A DNA stretch of 64,000 nucleotides from SAR324 cluster bacterium. GTDB taxonomy: Bacteria; SAR324; NAC60-12. The position numbers were made by a program, and so were the translations under genes. Below the pieces are notes generated by a model. It did not search any database, was not told the DNA's origin, and worked only from the letters and a program-made list of their open reading frames with translations. Below are positions 42,179 to 50,635 of the stretch, in pieces. Numbering within the stretch: the stretch's first letter is position 1; every line of letters starts with the position of its first letter. The stretch is from the NCBI GenBank assembly GCA_028281495.1, contig JANQJU010000029.1:372001-436000 (forward strand), in the 5' to 3' direction.

Positions 42179-44210
42179 GGTGAGTTATCTTACGGAACGC
42201 ATTTCGCGTCGCTGCATAATCATGTTCCAATTGTTGTAGCGCCATACTCAAATCTTTGAGTTCACGACGCTCCACCATACTTTGCAAAACGGAACACATT
42301 TGTCCCAATTGCGATGCTCCAATTTGTGAACAAGAACCACGCAGCAGGTGAACACTTCGGGCAATTTTATCGATTTGATTCGATTGAGCAAACTCACGAA
42401 CTTCCAAGATCGTGCTCCGAGCCTGTTCCAAAAAGGTACGAATGAGTTCGTCTAATAATTCGGGAATCTCTTCTCGGAGTTCTACCAACATTTGCTCATC
42501 TAAAACACTACGACGGCTGTCTGAAATTTCTGAAATGGCCACAGGCTCTGCTTCGCCCTCTTCCGTTGCAGGCGGTGCAGAAGGGTGCTCTGAAGTGGAG
42601 TCATCCGACAGACGAGAAGACTTGTTCGATTCAACGGCTGAATCAAGAGGAATCTCCATTGTGAAAAAGAAAGAGCTTCCTACATTCACTTTGCTTTCCA
42701 CCCAAATTTTCCCGTTCATCAGTTTCACTAAACGCGAACAAATGGCGAGTCCCAAGCCAGTTCCACCATACTTGCGGGTTGTGGAAGAATCGGCTTGAGA
42801 GAACATTTCGAATATTTTCTCTACCTTGTCACTTGCGATACCAATCCCCGTATCTTGGACTTGAAACTGTAGGGTCGCCCATTTCGCTTTAGCGCTAACA
42901 CACAGAACCTGAATGTGGATTTCTCCTTCATGCGTGAATTTGAGGGCATTCCCTACAAGATTGATCATAATTTGTCGAAGACGCGTGATATCTCCAATAA
43001 TATATTCAGGCACCTCTCCACTAACCGAGTAGCGCAAAACAACACCTTTTGAACTTGCCCGGCTCTGAAAAATTTCCAAGGTTTCTTCCAAAAAGCCACT
43101 GAGATGAAACAATTTTTGCTCCAATTCGAGCTTGCCGGATTCCACCTTGGAAAGATCCAAGATGTCGTTCATGATCACTAGCAAATGCTCGCTACTTTTT
43201 TGAATAGCATCCAAATACTCGCGCTGCTTTGCATCTAAGGAAGTATCTTGAAGCAAACCCGCCATTCCTATGATCCCGTTCATCGGTGTGCGGATTTCAT
43301 GACTCATCGTAGCCAAAAATTGAGACTTGGCCAAACTGGCGGCTTCCGCTGCTTCTTTGGCCCTCAGCCATTCTTCCTCCACTTCCTTACTTTCCGTGAT
43401 ATCTTGGGCGATTCCAGCAATGCGGTAGACCTCTCCCGAAGCATTTAGGATGTGAAATCCGCGATCCCATATCCACCGTAATGAAAGATCAGGGCGCACG
43501 ATACGATACACCACGGCAAGTTCCTCTTCCGCAATTCGTTTGAACGCTTTTTCCATCTCATCACGATCTTCCTCATGGATTTGTTCAATTCGAGAATGGG
43601 GATTTTGATACAAAGTTTCTCGTGGTGTCCCCCATATTTTTTCATAGGACGGGCTGACGTAGAGCAATCGTTGTTCTTCACAATCAAATAGCCAAAACAC
43701 GTCATAGGTATTTTCTGCTAGTTGTCGAAATTGTTCCTCACTCTCACGAAGCTGATTTTCTAACCGCTTTTGAGCAGAAACCGTGTGTTTCAGTTTTTCG
43801 ATTTGTAAGGCGAGGTTTGAATCATCTTTCATCTGGATCAAAACCCCCGACTCATACGTATCGTCTTCACTTTTGATTCGAACCGGAGAAATCAATCCAC
43901 GTTGACTCATCAAACCATCAGGCATTTTGCTATCGGGAAGCGGTATCACCCATTTGTGAAATACTGGAGAAAGCACTTGAACGGTCTGATATTTGAGCAC
44001 TTGATGCACGTAACGTAAAACAGGAGTGGCCGGATAGTAGGCGTAGAGATCCAATAGGTGGGTGACTGAAGCAAATTTTTCGTCCAGAGCATCTCGCAAC
44101 CAACGATTCATGTATCGAATGACCAAATGGTGATCCGCTATGAGAACCCCCGTATCCATAAGATCGTATGCTTGGCGAAGGCTCGGAGTTAAATCTAATT
44201 GCGTTGCCAT
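42159..44210 (-). CDS. PAS-histidine kinase with C-terminal HPt, no receiver
   Basis: 683 aa. A PAS-like N-terminus (residues 1-130) is followed by a clear PAS/PAC domain (about 155-280: FRQLAENTYDVFWLFD to RIAGIAQDITE), HisKA (ATMSHEIRTPMNGIIG, His near 307) and an HATPase (NLVGNALKF, DTGIGI, GGTGLGL). An acidic linker leads to an HPt domain (HLLRGSCSQIG, His near 620). There is no receiver domain between kinase and HPt, so a separate receiver must mediate or accept transfer. It is cytoplasmic, since no transmembrane segment is seen. It diverges from the STAS gene across a 132-bp gap and overlaps rarA downstream. Confidence 0.93.
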   Translation of the reverse strand: MATQLDLTPSLRQAYDLMDTGVLIADHHLVIRYMNRWLRDALDEKFASVTHLLDLYAYYPATPVLRYVHQVLKYQTVQVLSPVFHKWVIPLPDSKMPDGLMSQRGLISPVRIKSEDDTYESGVLIQMKDDSNLALQIEKLKHTVSAQKRLENQLRESEEQFRQLAENTYDVFWLFDCEEQRLLYVSPSYEKIWGTPRETLYQNPHSRIEQIHEEDRDEMEKAFKRIAEEELAVVYRIVRPDLSLRWIWDRGFHILNASGEVYRIAGIAQDITESKEVEEEWLRAKEAAEAASLAKSQFLATMSHEIRTPMNGIIGMAGLLQDTSLDAKQREYLDAIQKSSEHLLVIMNDILDLSKVESGKLELEQKLFHLSGFLEETLEIFQSRASSKGVVLRYSVSGEVPEYIIGDITRLRQIMINLVGNALKFTHEGEIHIQVLCVSAKAKWATLQFQVQDTGIGIASDKVEKIFEMFSQADSSTTRKYGGTGLGLAICSRLVKLMNGKIWVESKVNVGSSFFFTMEIPLDSAVESNKSSRLSDDSTSEHPSAPPATEEGEAEPVAISEISDSRRSVLDEQMLVELREEIPELLDELIRTFLEQARSTILEVREFAQSNQIDKIARSVHLLRGSCSQIGASQLGQMCSVLQSMVERRELKDLSMALQQLEHDYAATRNAFRKITHHESESV

Positions 44211-44342
44211 AACTGCTCGATATTGAGTGAAACGTAGTTGCCTTCGTTGGGATGTCGTGTCATATTAAGGCCGTTGTTACAATAAAATCACAACAAAGAA
44301 TCAACATTAAACAAATTGTAATATTTTTAGGATATAGGAAAT

Positions 44343-44693
44343 ATGCAATTGTCAGTCCGAGAAGAAAATCAATTCCATGTGGTAACCACTGAAGAAGCTG
44401 TGTTGAGCAACAAGCACCAAGTTAAGCTGAAGGGATACCTCTCAAATTTGATCGACGAAGGCTTTTTGAACATTATTTTAGACTTTGCAAACGTCAAGTC
44501 TATCGATAGCTCGATTTTAGGTGTCTTGATGCTGGCGCACAACCGGGTGAGGAAACAAGACGGCACATTTCAACTCATCACGACACAGCCACAGATCTTA
44601 TTTGTTCTGGAAGCGACAAATCTCAATCGCATCTTACCAGTTCGCGATTCCTTGGAAGTCGCTATTGAGTGGGGAAAGGAAAAGCTAAAATAG
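44343..44693 (+). CDS. STAS-domain protein (anti-sigma-factor-antagonist-like)
   Basis: 116 aa and a single STAS domain of the SpoIIAA/RsbV type. The phosphorylatable region reads VKSIDSSILGVLM, with Ser in the expected place, and the fold ends ILPVRDSLEVAIEW. A partner-switching kinase or phosphatase is not adjacent. AGGAAAT precedes the ATG. The gene ends 4 bp from the stop of a convergent histidine-kinase gene, leaving no space for a terminator between them. Confidence 0.88.
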   Translation: MQLSVREENQFHVVTTEEAVLSNKHQVKLKGYLSNLIDEGFLNIILDFANVKSIDSSILGVLMLAHNRVRKQDGTFQLITTQPQILFVLEATNLNRILPVRDSLEVAIEWGKEKLK

Positions 44694-44697
44694 CTGA

Positions 44698-46815
44698 TCA
44701 TGAAGAAACTTCTTCCATCATGGATGCCATAGCCAACACCTTCTGAATCGCATCGCTTAGCTCTTTAATATCAATCGGTTTCAACAGGAGCAAGCGAATG
44801 CCTCCGTTGTGCATGAGTTCAGGAGAGGCACCATCACTATAACCCGTCATCAACACAATTGGTATGTCTGGACGGATTTTCAGAAGGGCGTCACTCAACT
44901 GGATACCATTCATTTGAGGCATTCGATAATCGGTCAACACGATGTCGAAGTCAGTAGGGTCTTTTCGAAACTGCTTCAGTGCTGCGGTGCCACTGGTAAA
45001 ACTGGTCACCCGATAACCCTCATGTTCGAGCATCTTAGCCTCGAAACTCACCACCTCTTTTTCATCGTCTACCAATAATATGGAAGCTTGCAGTTTGGGT
45101 CCTATTGAATCTTCAGGATAGGGAAGGGTCACCACTCGTTTACTGATAGGAAGAAAAACGTGGAACGTTGCTCCCAAACCGAACTGGCTTTCAATAGTAA
45201 TCGTACCTTCATAACTTTGCACAATTCCATGGATTGCTGAAAGCCCCATACCACTCCCCTCTCCAATGGGTTTGGTAGTAAAAAACGGATCAAAGATACG
45301 ATCTCGAACTAAGGGATCCACTCCAGGTCCTGTATCGCTTACCGATATTTGGAAGTATAAACCGGATCGCACCCCCAATTCCATTGCCCAATTCTGATCC
45401 ACTTCAACTTGATTCAAGCTCACTTTCAATGCTCCCCCAGATTCTCTCATTTCGTAGATGGCATTGGAACAAAGATGGAGCATGATTTGATGAATCTGGG
45501 ACGCATCGCCATGAACCTTTCCCGACAAATGTGGAATTTGTTGGTGGAGTTCAATGGAATCTGGCAGCGTCACATTCAACATGCGTAGCGCTTCCCGGAT
45601 GGTGGGAGCCAATTCCACGGGCTGATAGTCTGGTTCCTCTTGCCGACTGAACGCAAGGATCTGTTGAATCAGTTCGTTGCCACGACGTCCAAACCGTTGC
45701 ACCTGTTGCAGGTAGAGTCGGACGGGACTCTCCTTGGGAAAGCTTTTTTCAGCCACTTGAATCCCCATAAACATCCCTTGCAGGATGTTATTAAAATCGT
45801 GAGCAATGCCTCCAGAAAGCGTGCCCAGGGCTTCCAGTTTATGGGTTTGCCGCAAATGCACTTCCAATTTGTTCCGTTCTTCTTCCGCGCGCTTTCGTTC
45901 TGAAATGTCGGAGGCCATAAAGACCACTCCCGTACATTTCCCTTTATCGTTCCTTAACACCGATGCGGAAAACATGACGGGAATCGAACGCCCATTTTTT
46001 GCGAGATAGGTCTTTTCTACGTTTTTCACTCCACCATGGGCGATCAGATTTTCCAAGCCATGGTGGTCAAAAAGGTCCTGTCCTTTTTCGAAAATGGTAC
46101 TGATCGGTTGGCCGATCAACTCTTCTTCGTTGTGACCAAGCAGTGCCAAGGCAGCGGGGTTGACCATTTGGATGGTTGCATCGGGTTGCACCACAATGAG
46201 TGTGTCTAGCATCGATTGAAGGATGTTGTTGAAAAAGTCTTTGGAAACCGTGGTCCGTTCCATTTGTTTCAACTGCATTCCCAACTCTTCACAGGCTTCC
46301 TGCAGCACCGATTGGGCTTGTTCGAGCTTTCGGTTGGTACTTTCGTACTGTTTGGCCTTGTGTGTGGTGAGGGAAAGCTTTTCGGTGAGGATCATTGCGA
46401 AGATACGGTACAACACATTTTGTACTTCTTGCGGATTCAAATCGGAATATTGACCTACGTCTCGGGACCGGATGCTAAACAGGGTGACTGGGGTGTGGGC
46501 TACAATTGAGATGAGAGAAGGTTTTTCACTGATAACACTCATCTCACCAATAATATCCCCCACTCGACGAAGGGTAAGAATCCATTCCCCATCAGCATAC
46601 ATGCCCACTTCCCCACGAACCAAAAAGTAGATGTGGACGTTAGTTTCTCCTTGGGAAATGATTTCGGCCCCCCGGGGGAATTCAATTTTTTTTGAAAGGG
46701 GAATCAGCTTTTCGAGGAGTTCATCAGGAAGATGTCCGAAAAGGCGGGAGCGTTTGAGGTAACTGAAAATTTCTGGATTGATCGAAAACAAATGTTCGCC
46801 CAGTTTGTCGGTCAT
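44698..46815 (-). CDS. Hybrid histidine kinase, cNMP-binding/PAS/HisKA/HATPase/REC
   Basis: 705 aa. A cyclic-nucleotide-binding-like domain (about 15-135: LFGHLPDELLEKLIPL; FPRGAEIISQGETNVHIYFL) is followed by a coiled linker, PAS (about 200-315), a HisKA of the GGIAHDFNNILQG type (His near 346), an HATPase (DTGPGVD; GSGMGLSAI) and a C-terminal receiver (VLTDYRMPQMNG, Asp near 626). It is cytoplasmic. It lies 10 bp after the ankyrin gene on the same strand, so the two are probably co-transcribed. No output regulator is linked. Confidence 0.93.
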   Translation of the reverse strand: MTDKLGEHLFSINPEIFSYLKRSRLFGHLPDELLEKLIPLSKKIEFPRGAEIISQGETNVHIYFLVRGEVGMYADGEWILTLRRVGDIIGEMSVISEKPSLISIVAHTPVTLFSIRSRDVGQYSDLNPQEVQNVLYRIFAMILTEKLSLTTHKAKQYESTNRKLEQAQSVLQEACEELGMQLKQMERTTVSKDFFNNILQSMLDTLIVVQPDATIQMVNPAALALLGHNEEELIGQPISTIFEKGQDLFDHHGLENLIAHGGVKNVEKTYLAKNGRSIPVMFSASVLRNDKGKCTGVVFMASDISERKRAEEERNKLEVHLRQTHKLEALGTLSGGIAHDFNNILQGMFMGIQVAEKSFPKESPVRLYLQQVQRFGRRGNELIQQILAFSRQEEPDYQPVELAPTIREALRMLNVTLPDSIELHQQIPHLSGKVHGDASQIHQIMLHLCSNAIYEMRESGGALKVSLNQVEVDQNWAMELGVRSGLYFQISVSDTGPGVDPLVRDRIFDPFFTTKPIGEGSGMGLSAIHGIVQSYEGTITIESQFGLGATFHVFLPISKRVVTLPYPEDSIGPKLQASILLVDDEKEVVSFEAKMLEHEGYRVTSFTSGTAALKQFRKDPTDFDIVLTDYRMPQMNGIQLSDALLKIRPDIPIVLMTGYSDGASPELMHNGGIRLLLLKPIDIKELSDAIQKVLAMASMMEEVSS

Positions 46816-46825
46816 ACACCTCCAT

Positions 46826-47824
46826 TCATGGCCCGGCTCCTAACTGAACGAGAAAATCGGCCAACTCCGTTTGTCCACGAGCCGTGGCCATAGTGTAAAT
46901 TGTGGTCCCTTCCGAATCCGTCTCATGGAGATCGGCTCCGTGTCGTATGAGCAATTCGAGGATTTTCCGATTACCCTCTAAGACGGCGAGGCGCAAAGGG
47001 GTCCAGTCATCTTTCGAATTGCTGAAATCGGCACCGAAATCGAGCAACATTTTCACGATTTCGGTTCTATCTTTTATGATGGCAACGGTCAGCGCCGTCG
47101 ATCCGTAAGGATTTTGAACATTAACATTTGCCCCAGACTGCAACAAGAACTCGGCCAACTCAAAATGACCTTCCTCCACAGCCCACATCAGTGGGGTCAA
47201 ATGACTTATCTGCTCATATCCATTAAGCTCTGCTCCCTGTTGGACCAGAAAGCGAGCAATGTCTAAATTATTCTGTTCTGCTGCGATCATCAAGGCTGTG
47301 AGGGATTCTTGATTTTGCGCGTTCACATTGGCCCCTTGCTCCATCAACAGATAGACTAGATCAAGGTAGCCTTGCCCTGTTGCTAACATGAGCGCGGTCC
47401 ATCCTTCTTCATCGTATGCATTGACATCCACGCCCTGTTCCAACAAAAAACGAGCTATTTCGAGATTTCCGGACAAGGAGGCATACATCAGCGGAGTCCA
47501 ACCGCCGCGCGAGCGGCTATGAATATCGACCCCTTGGTCGACCAAACGCCGAATGGTCTCCAGATTCCCTTGATCGAGTGCTGAAAATAGCATTTCAGGA
47601 TTGGGAGAATCGTGGGTACTTTCCAAGGTCCGATCTGACGAAATTTGTTTGCTTTGCTTTTCTTGGCTAGCAATCAATTGCTTGGAATCGCTGACGTGAC
47701 CAATCGTTGTATGCACACTGGTAAATACATAAACCCTCTTAGCTTCTCCAAGTTGAGGAGCTAGCCCAATCGTTACCATCAATTGAATAGAAAGCCAAAT
47801 TAGGAATGCCCCCTTTTTTCCCAT
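46826..47824 (-). CDS. Secreted ankyrin-repeat protein
   Basis: 332 aa. A signal peptide (FLIWLSIQLMVTIGLAPQLGEA) is followed by about eight ankyrin repeats (GWTPLMYASLSGNLEIARFL; GWTALMLATGQGYLDLVYLL and so on) to the C-terminus. The location is likely periplasmic or extracellular and the role is protein binding; the partner is unknown. AAGGAGG precedes the ATG. It lies directly upstream of the cNMP-binding kinase gene. Confidence 0.9.
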   Translation of the reverse strand: MGKKGAFLIWLSIQLMVTIGLAPQLGEAKRVYVFTSVHTTIGHVSDSKQLIASQEKQSKQISSDRTLESTHDSPNPEMLFSALDQGNLETIRRLVDQGVDIHSRSRGGWTPLMYASLSGNLEIARFLLEQGVDVNAYDEEGWTALMLATGQGYLDLVYLLMEQGANVNAQNQESLTALMIAAEQNNLDIARFLVQQGAELNGYEQISHLTPLMWAVEEGHFELAEFLLQSGANVNVQNPYGSTALTVAIIKDRTEIVKMLLDFGADFSNSKDDWTPLRLAVLEGNRKILELLIRHGADLHETDSEGTTIYTMATARGQTELADFLVQLGAGP

Positions 47825-47958
47825 ACCCCCTCCTTTTTAGAATTTTTGCCTCTTTTCATAAGAACGAAATGTAGGCTTATTCTAATCTAGTCAAAAGAGG
47901 AGGGGGTGGGAAGACAAGCTAAATGGGCTAAGCCGGATTATGGTGGGATAGTTCGGCT

Positions 47959-49791
47959 TTAGTCTTCTCGAAGATTGAATTCCAGTTTCCAACTGCGATC
48001 TTGATCAATCGCATCACACCAGATCTCAAGTGCTCCCAATTCCGTCAAACTCACTCGCAATCGTACCGGAATGACCGCATTGCTGCCTTCACCCGCGTTT
48101 TCAATCGGAAGGTGAATTTCCAAAGTGGAAAGCTCTTCCAAATGGCTTTCTGCGTCTTCCACAGTGGTACCACTTTCGTCATTAGGGCGTTCCCGACTAA
48201 TGAAGAAACGGAAGTCTACCGTCTCCCCCACAACGAGGCCAAATTCTGAACCAGGAATTTCAAAGCTGCTTCCCTCTTCCACGCCGGTTGGAAGCACACA
48301 CAGGCCGTTCATCAACGGAGGCATGCCAGGAACCGCAGGCATCGCCGATTCCACGCCGATGTAATAAGAAAACACCGTCGCACTCTTCACGCGCACCCCT
48401 TTGCCTCGCCGCACGCTTCCATAGTAGGCAGCTCCACGGGATACGGCAAGGAATGTGTCGTCCAATTCTAGAGTTTTGATCGGTTCACCACCATCTTCTT
48501 GCAACCACTGGTTCACGGTATCGATCACCCGTTGTCGAAAAATTCCAGCTTGGGTGACTCCACCATTGAACAAAATCGCGGTGGGATGCAAAAACTGTCG
48601 GGATTCGGTGACCTGTCCCAAATCGCTACTGGGATCGACAAATTTTTTGCCCTCTGCCAAAAACTTCGCCAAATGTTTGAGAATGGACGAATCACTCGCA
48701 TAGTTTAGTCCGATCGTCCGCAATCCCATTCGGCGGGCCACTTGGGGATGATCATGAACCCCACAAGACCCAAGGAAGCCTTCTAGAAGCGTTTCTTGCA
48801 TGTCATGACGGGTCAGCTCACTGGAGATGGTGCTGCCAATCAATTTACTGCCGCGTCCAGGAATTACTACAGAAGCTTGATCCAACGATTCGTCAGCCAG
48901 CAGCGTTTCTTTGGCTTTTCGGCAACTGTGAGCCAATCCAAAGAATTGCCATTGCTCCAGCTTTCTTCCTTCTTCTTGCAGTTTCAGCTGGACCTTCCTT
49001 GCCAGCGCCAGATCCATATTGTCTCCTCCCAGGAGGATGTGCTCACCAACGGCAATTCGAGAAAGGGTAAGATTTCCCTCTTCTTCTTCCACTGAAATCA
49101 AGCTGAAGTCCGTGGTACCTCCCCCGATATCGCACACCAAAACCACATCTCCCACATTGATGATTTTTCGCCAATCTTCTTGATGATCGGCAAGCCATGC
49201 GTAAAAGGCGGCGATGGGTTCTTCTAGTAAAGTCACATCCTTGAATTCTGCTTGATGCGCCGCCTCCATTGTCAAATCACGGGCAACCACATCAAACGAA
49301 GCGGGAACCGTGATGACCAAATCTTGGGATTGAATGGGATCATCGCCATGTTCATGATTCCACGTATCGCGTAGGTGCCCTAGATAATTGGCAGACGCTT
49401 GGATAGCAGAAAGTTTCTTGACTTCTGGGTGCGCAGAAAGCGGCAAGTTTTCGTTGTGGCGTCCGTCTGGAACACATAGCCATGACTTGGCGGAATGGAT
49501 CAAACGTTGAGGTTGTTTTTCACCCTGGTCCCTTGCATGCGCTCCCACCAAGTGGGCAGGGGCTTCGTTCCAAGGGAGTTTGTACATATCTCCCGATGCT
49601 TCATGCTCGGAGGGAATGTATAAAAATGAAGGCAAGGTATTGCGGGCATCAACCACGTTCTGATCAATGACTTGCGCAATCCCAAAAGTCTCTGCTGTTT
49701 GTTGTTCTTCGTTTGAATGATCAAAGGCAGCAAGCGCCGAGTTGGTAGTTCCTAAGTCAATTCCAATACTGTAACGATTATCTGTTGTCAT
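47959..49791 (-). CDS. Hsp70-family protein
   Basis: 610 aa. An Hsp70 ATPase domain (YSIGIDLGTTNSALAAFD; VCDIGGGTTDFSLI; LFNGGVTQAGIFRQRV) is followed by a divergent C-terminal region rather than the canonical DnaK substrate-binding domain and lid. It is not the housekeeping DnaK: the sequence is divergent and there is no dnaJ/grpE nearby. It overlaps no neighbour but follows the DUF2760 gene by 22 bp, a pairing I recall from other Gram-negative genomes. GAGGA precedes the ATG. Confidence 0.92.
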   Translation of the reverse strand: MTTDNRYSIGIDLGTTNSALAAFDHSNEEQQTAETFGIAQVIDQNVVDARNTLPSFLYIPSEHEASGDMYKLPWNEAPAHLVGAHARDQGEKQPQRLIHSAKSWLCVPDGRHNENLPLSAHPEVKKLSAIQASANYLGHLRDTWNHEHGDDPIQSQDLVITVPASFDVVARDLTMEAAHQAEFKDVTLLEEPIAAFYAWLADHQEDWRKIINVGDVVLVCDIGGGTTDFSLISVEEEEGNLTLSRIAVGEHILLGGDNMDLALARKVQLKLQEEGRKLEQWQFFGLAHSCRKAKETLLADESLDQASVVIPGRGSKLIGSTISSELTRHDMQETLLEGFLGSCGVHDHPQVARRMGLRTIGLNYASDSSILKHLAKFLAEGKKFVDPSSDLGQVTESRQFLHPTAILFNGGVTQAGIFRQRVIDTVNQWLQEDGGEPIKTLELDDTFLAVSRGAAYYGSVRRGKGVRVKSATVFSYYIGVESAMPAVPGMPPLMNGLCVLPTGVEEGSSFEIPGSEFGLVVGETVDFRFFISRERPNDESGTTVEDAESHLEELSTLEIHLPIENAGEGSNAVIPVRLRVSLTELGALEIWCDAIDQDRSWKLEFNLRED

Positions 49792-49813
49792 ATGTCCTCA
49801 TTGTGTTGAAAAG

Positions 49814-50449
49814 TTAGACCTCGACCTCAGCCGGAGCAAGGATGGTTGTTGCCGTGGATACAGTCAGCTGGGGTAAATGGTAATCGGCCACTTCCCATCC
49901 ATGATGCAGCAGCTCACCTTTGTAAGGGGGCGCACCTTGAACATTTCCACTCAATTGCACTTGGGCTGGATTGAAACCGGTTTGAATCGTCACTCGTGTT
50001 CCCTCTTCTTCGTTCATGATGGGTTTGATCGTAAAATACTCTTTCAACACTTCAGCACATCCTTCATGCACAATTCGAGCGGCTTCCCCAACCTGCGCAT
50101 TGGAAAAGGCCGCAATATCTTGTTGTAGGAAATCCACCAATCGGCCATTTCGCTGGAACAAATACAACATGTACATGCCATCAATCGGTTTCTTCTCTTC
50201 TTCCGGTTCTGGTTCTGGTTCTGGTTCTGGTTCCGGCTCTGAAACTTCGGTTTTTGTTTCTGCTTCCACGGATTCTGATGATTCCGCTTCGTCTTTTTGC
50301 TCCAATTCCTTGGTTTCAGTGGGTTGTGTTTCTTTCAACTCCAAGGATAACGCATAGACGGCATCCGCAAATTTTCGACTAAAAACAATCTTCCAAAAAC
50401 AAACAATGGAATAGATAAAAATACGGTAGAACATATTTAGTGATTTCAT
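49814..50449 (-). CDS. DUF2760-family protein
   Basis: 211 aa. A short hydrophobic N-terminus (MFYRIFIYSIVCFWKIVF) leads into an acidic, low-complexity Glu/Thr/Pro region containing six EP units, then a conserved C-terminal domain (MYMLYLFQRNGRLVDFLQQDI; GELLHHGWEVADYHLP). The C-terminal part fits DUF2760, which occurs beside Hsp70-like genes. It may tether or partner the Hsp70; no activity is known. AAGGAAAT precedes the ATG. Confidence 0.8.
   Translation of the reverse strand: MKSLNMFYRIFIYSIVCFWKIVFSRKFADAVYALSLELKETQPTETKELEQKDEAESSESVEAETKTEVSEPEPEPEPEPEPEEEKKPIDGMYMLYLFQRNGRLVDFLQQDIAAFSNAQVGEAARIVHEGCAEVLKEYFTIKPIMNEEEGTRVTIQTGFNPAQVQLSGNVQGAPPYKGELLHHGWEVADYHLPQLTVSTATTILAPAEVEV
50202..50237. 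repeat. 6-bp tandem repeat encoding Glu-Pro
   Basis: Six 6-bp units, ttctgg with ttccgg at each end. On the minus strand they encode the Pro-Glu run of the DUF2760 protein linker. Confidence 0.9.
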
Positions 50450-50635
50450 ATTTCCTTTTTTGATGAGTTTTTCTTTGGATCAGTGGATCAAAAGCGAGGG
50501 GTATTGGGACGGTTCAAGAGTCCTTTTGAACAGTATTTTCAACCGGGGTGAGAGTGGTTGAGCAGTGTTGAGAAGAGGGGCGCAGGATATCAAAGATGTT
50601 GATTTTGTCCAGACTAATTTAAGAGCAGCCCCCCT

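Noticed and set aside
47880..47958. Hairpin AAGCCG/CGGCTT as a terminator of the Hsp70 gene
   Set aside because: The loop is about 18 nt and no T-run follows on the minus strand.
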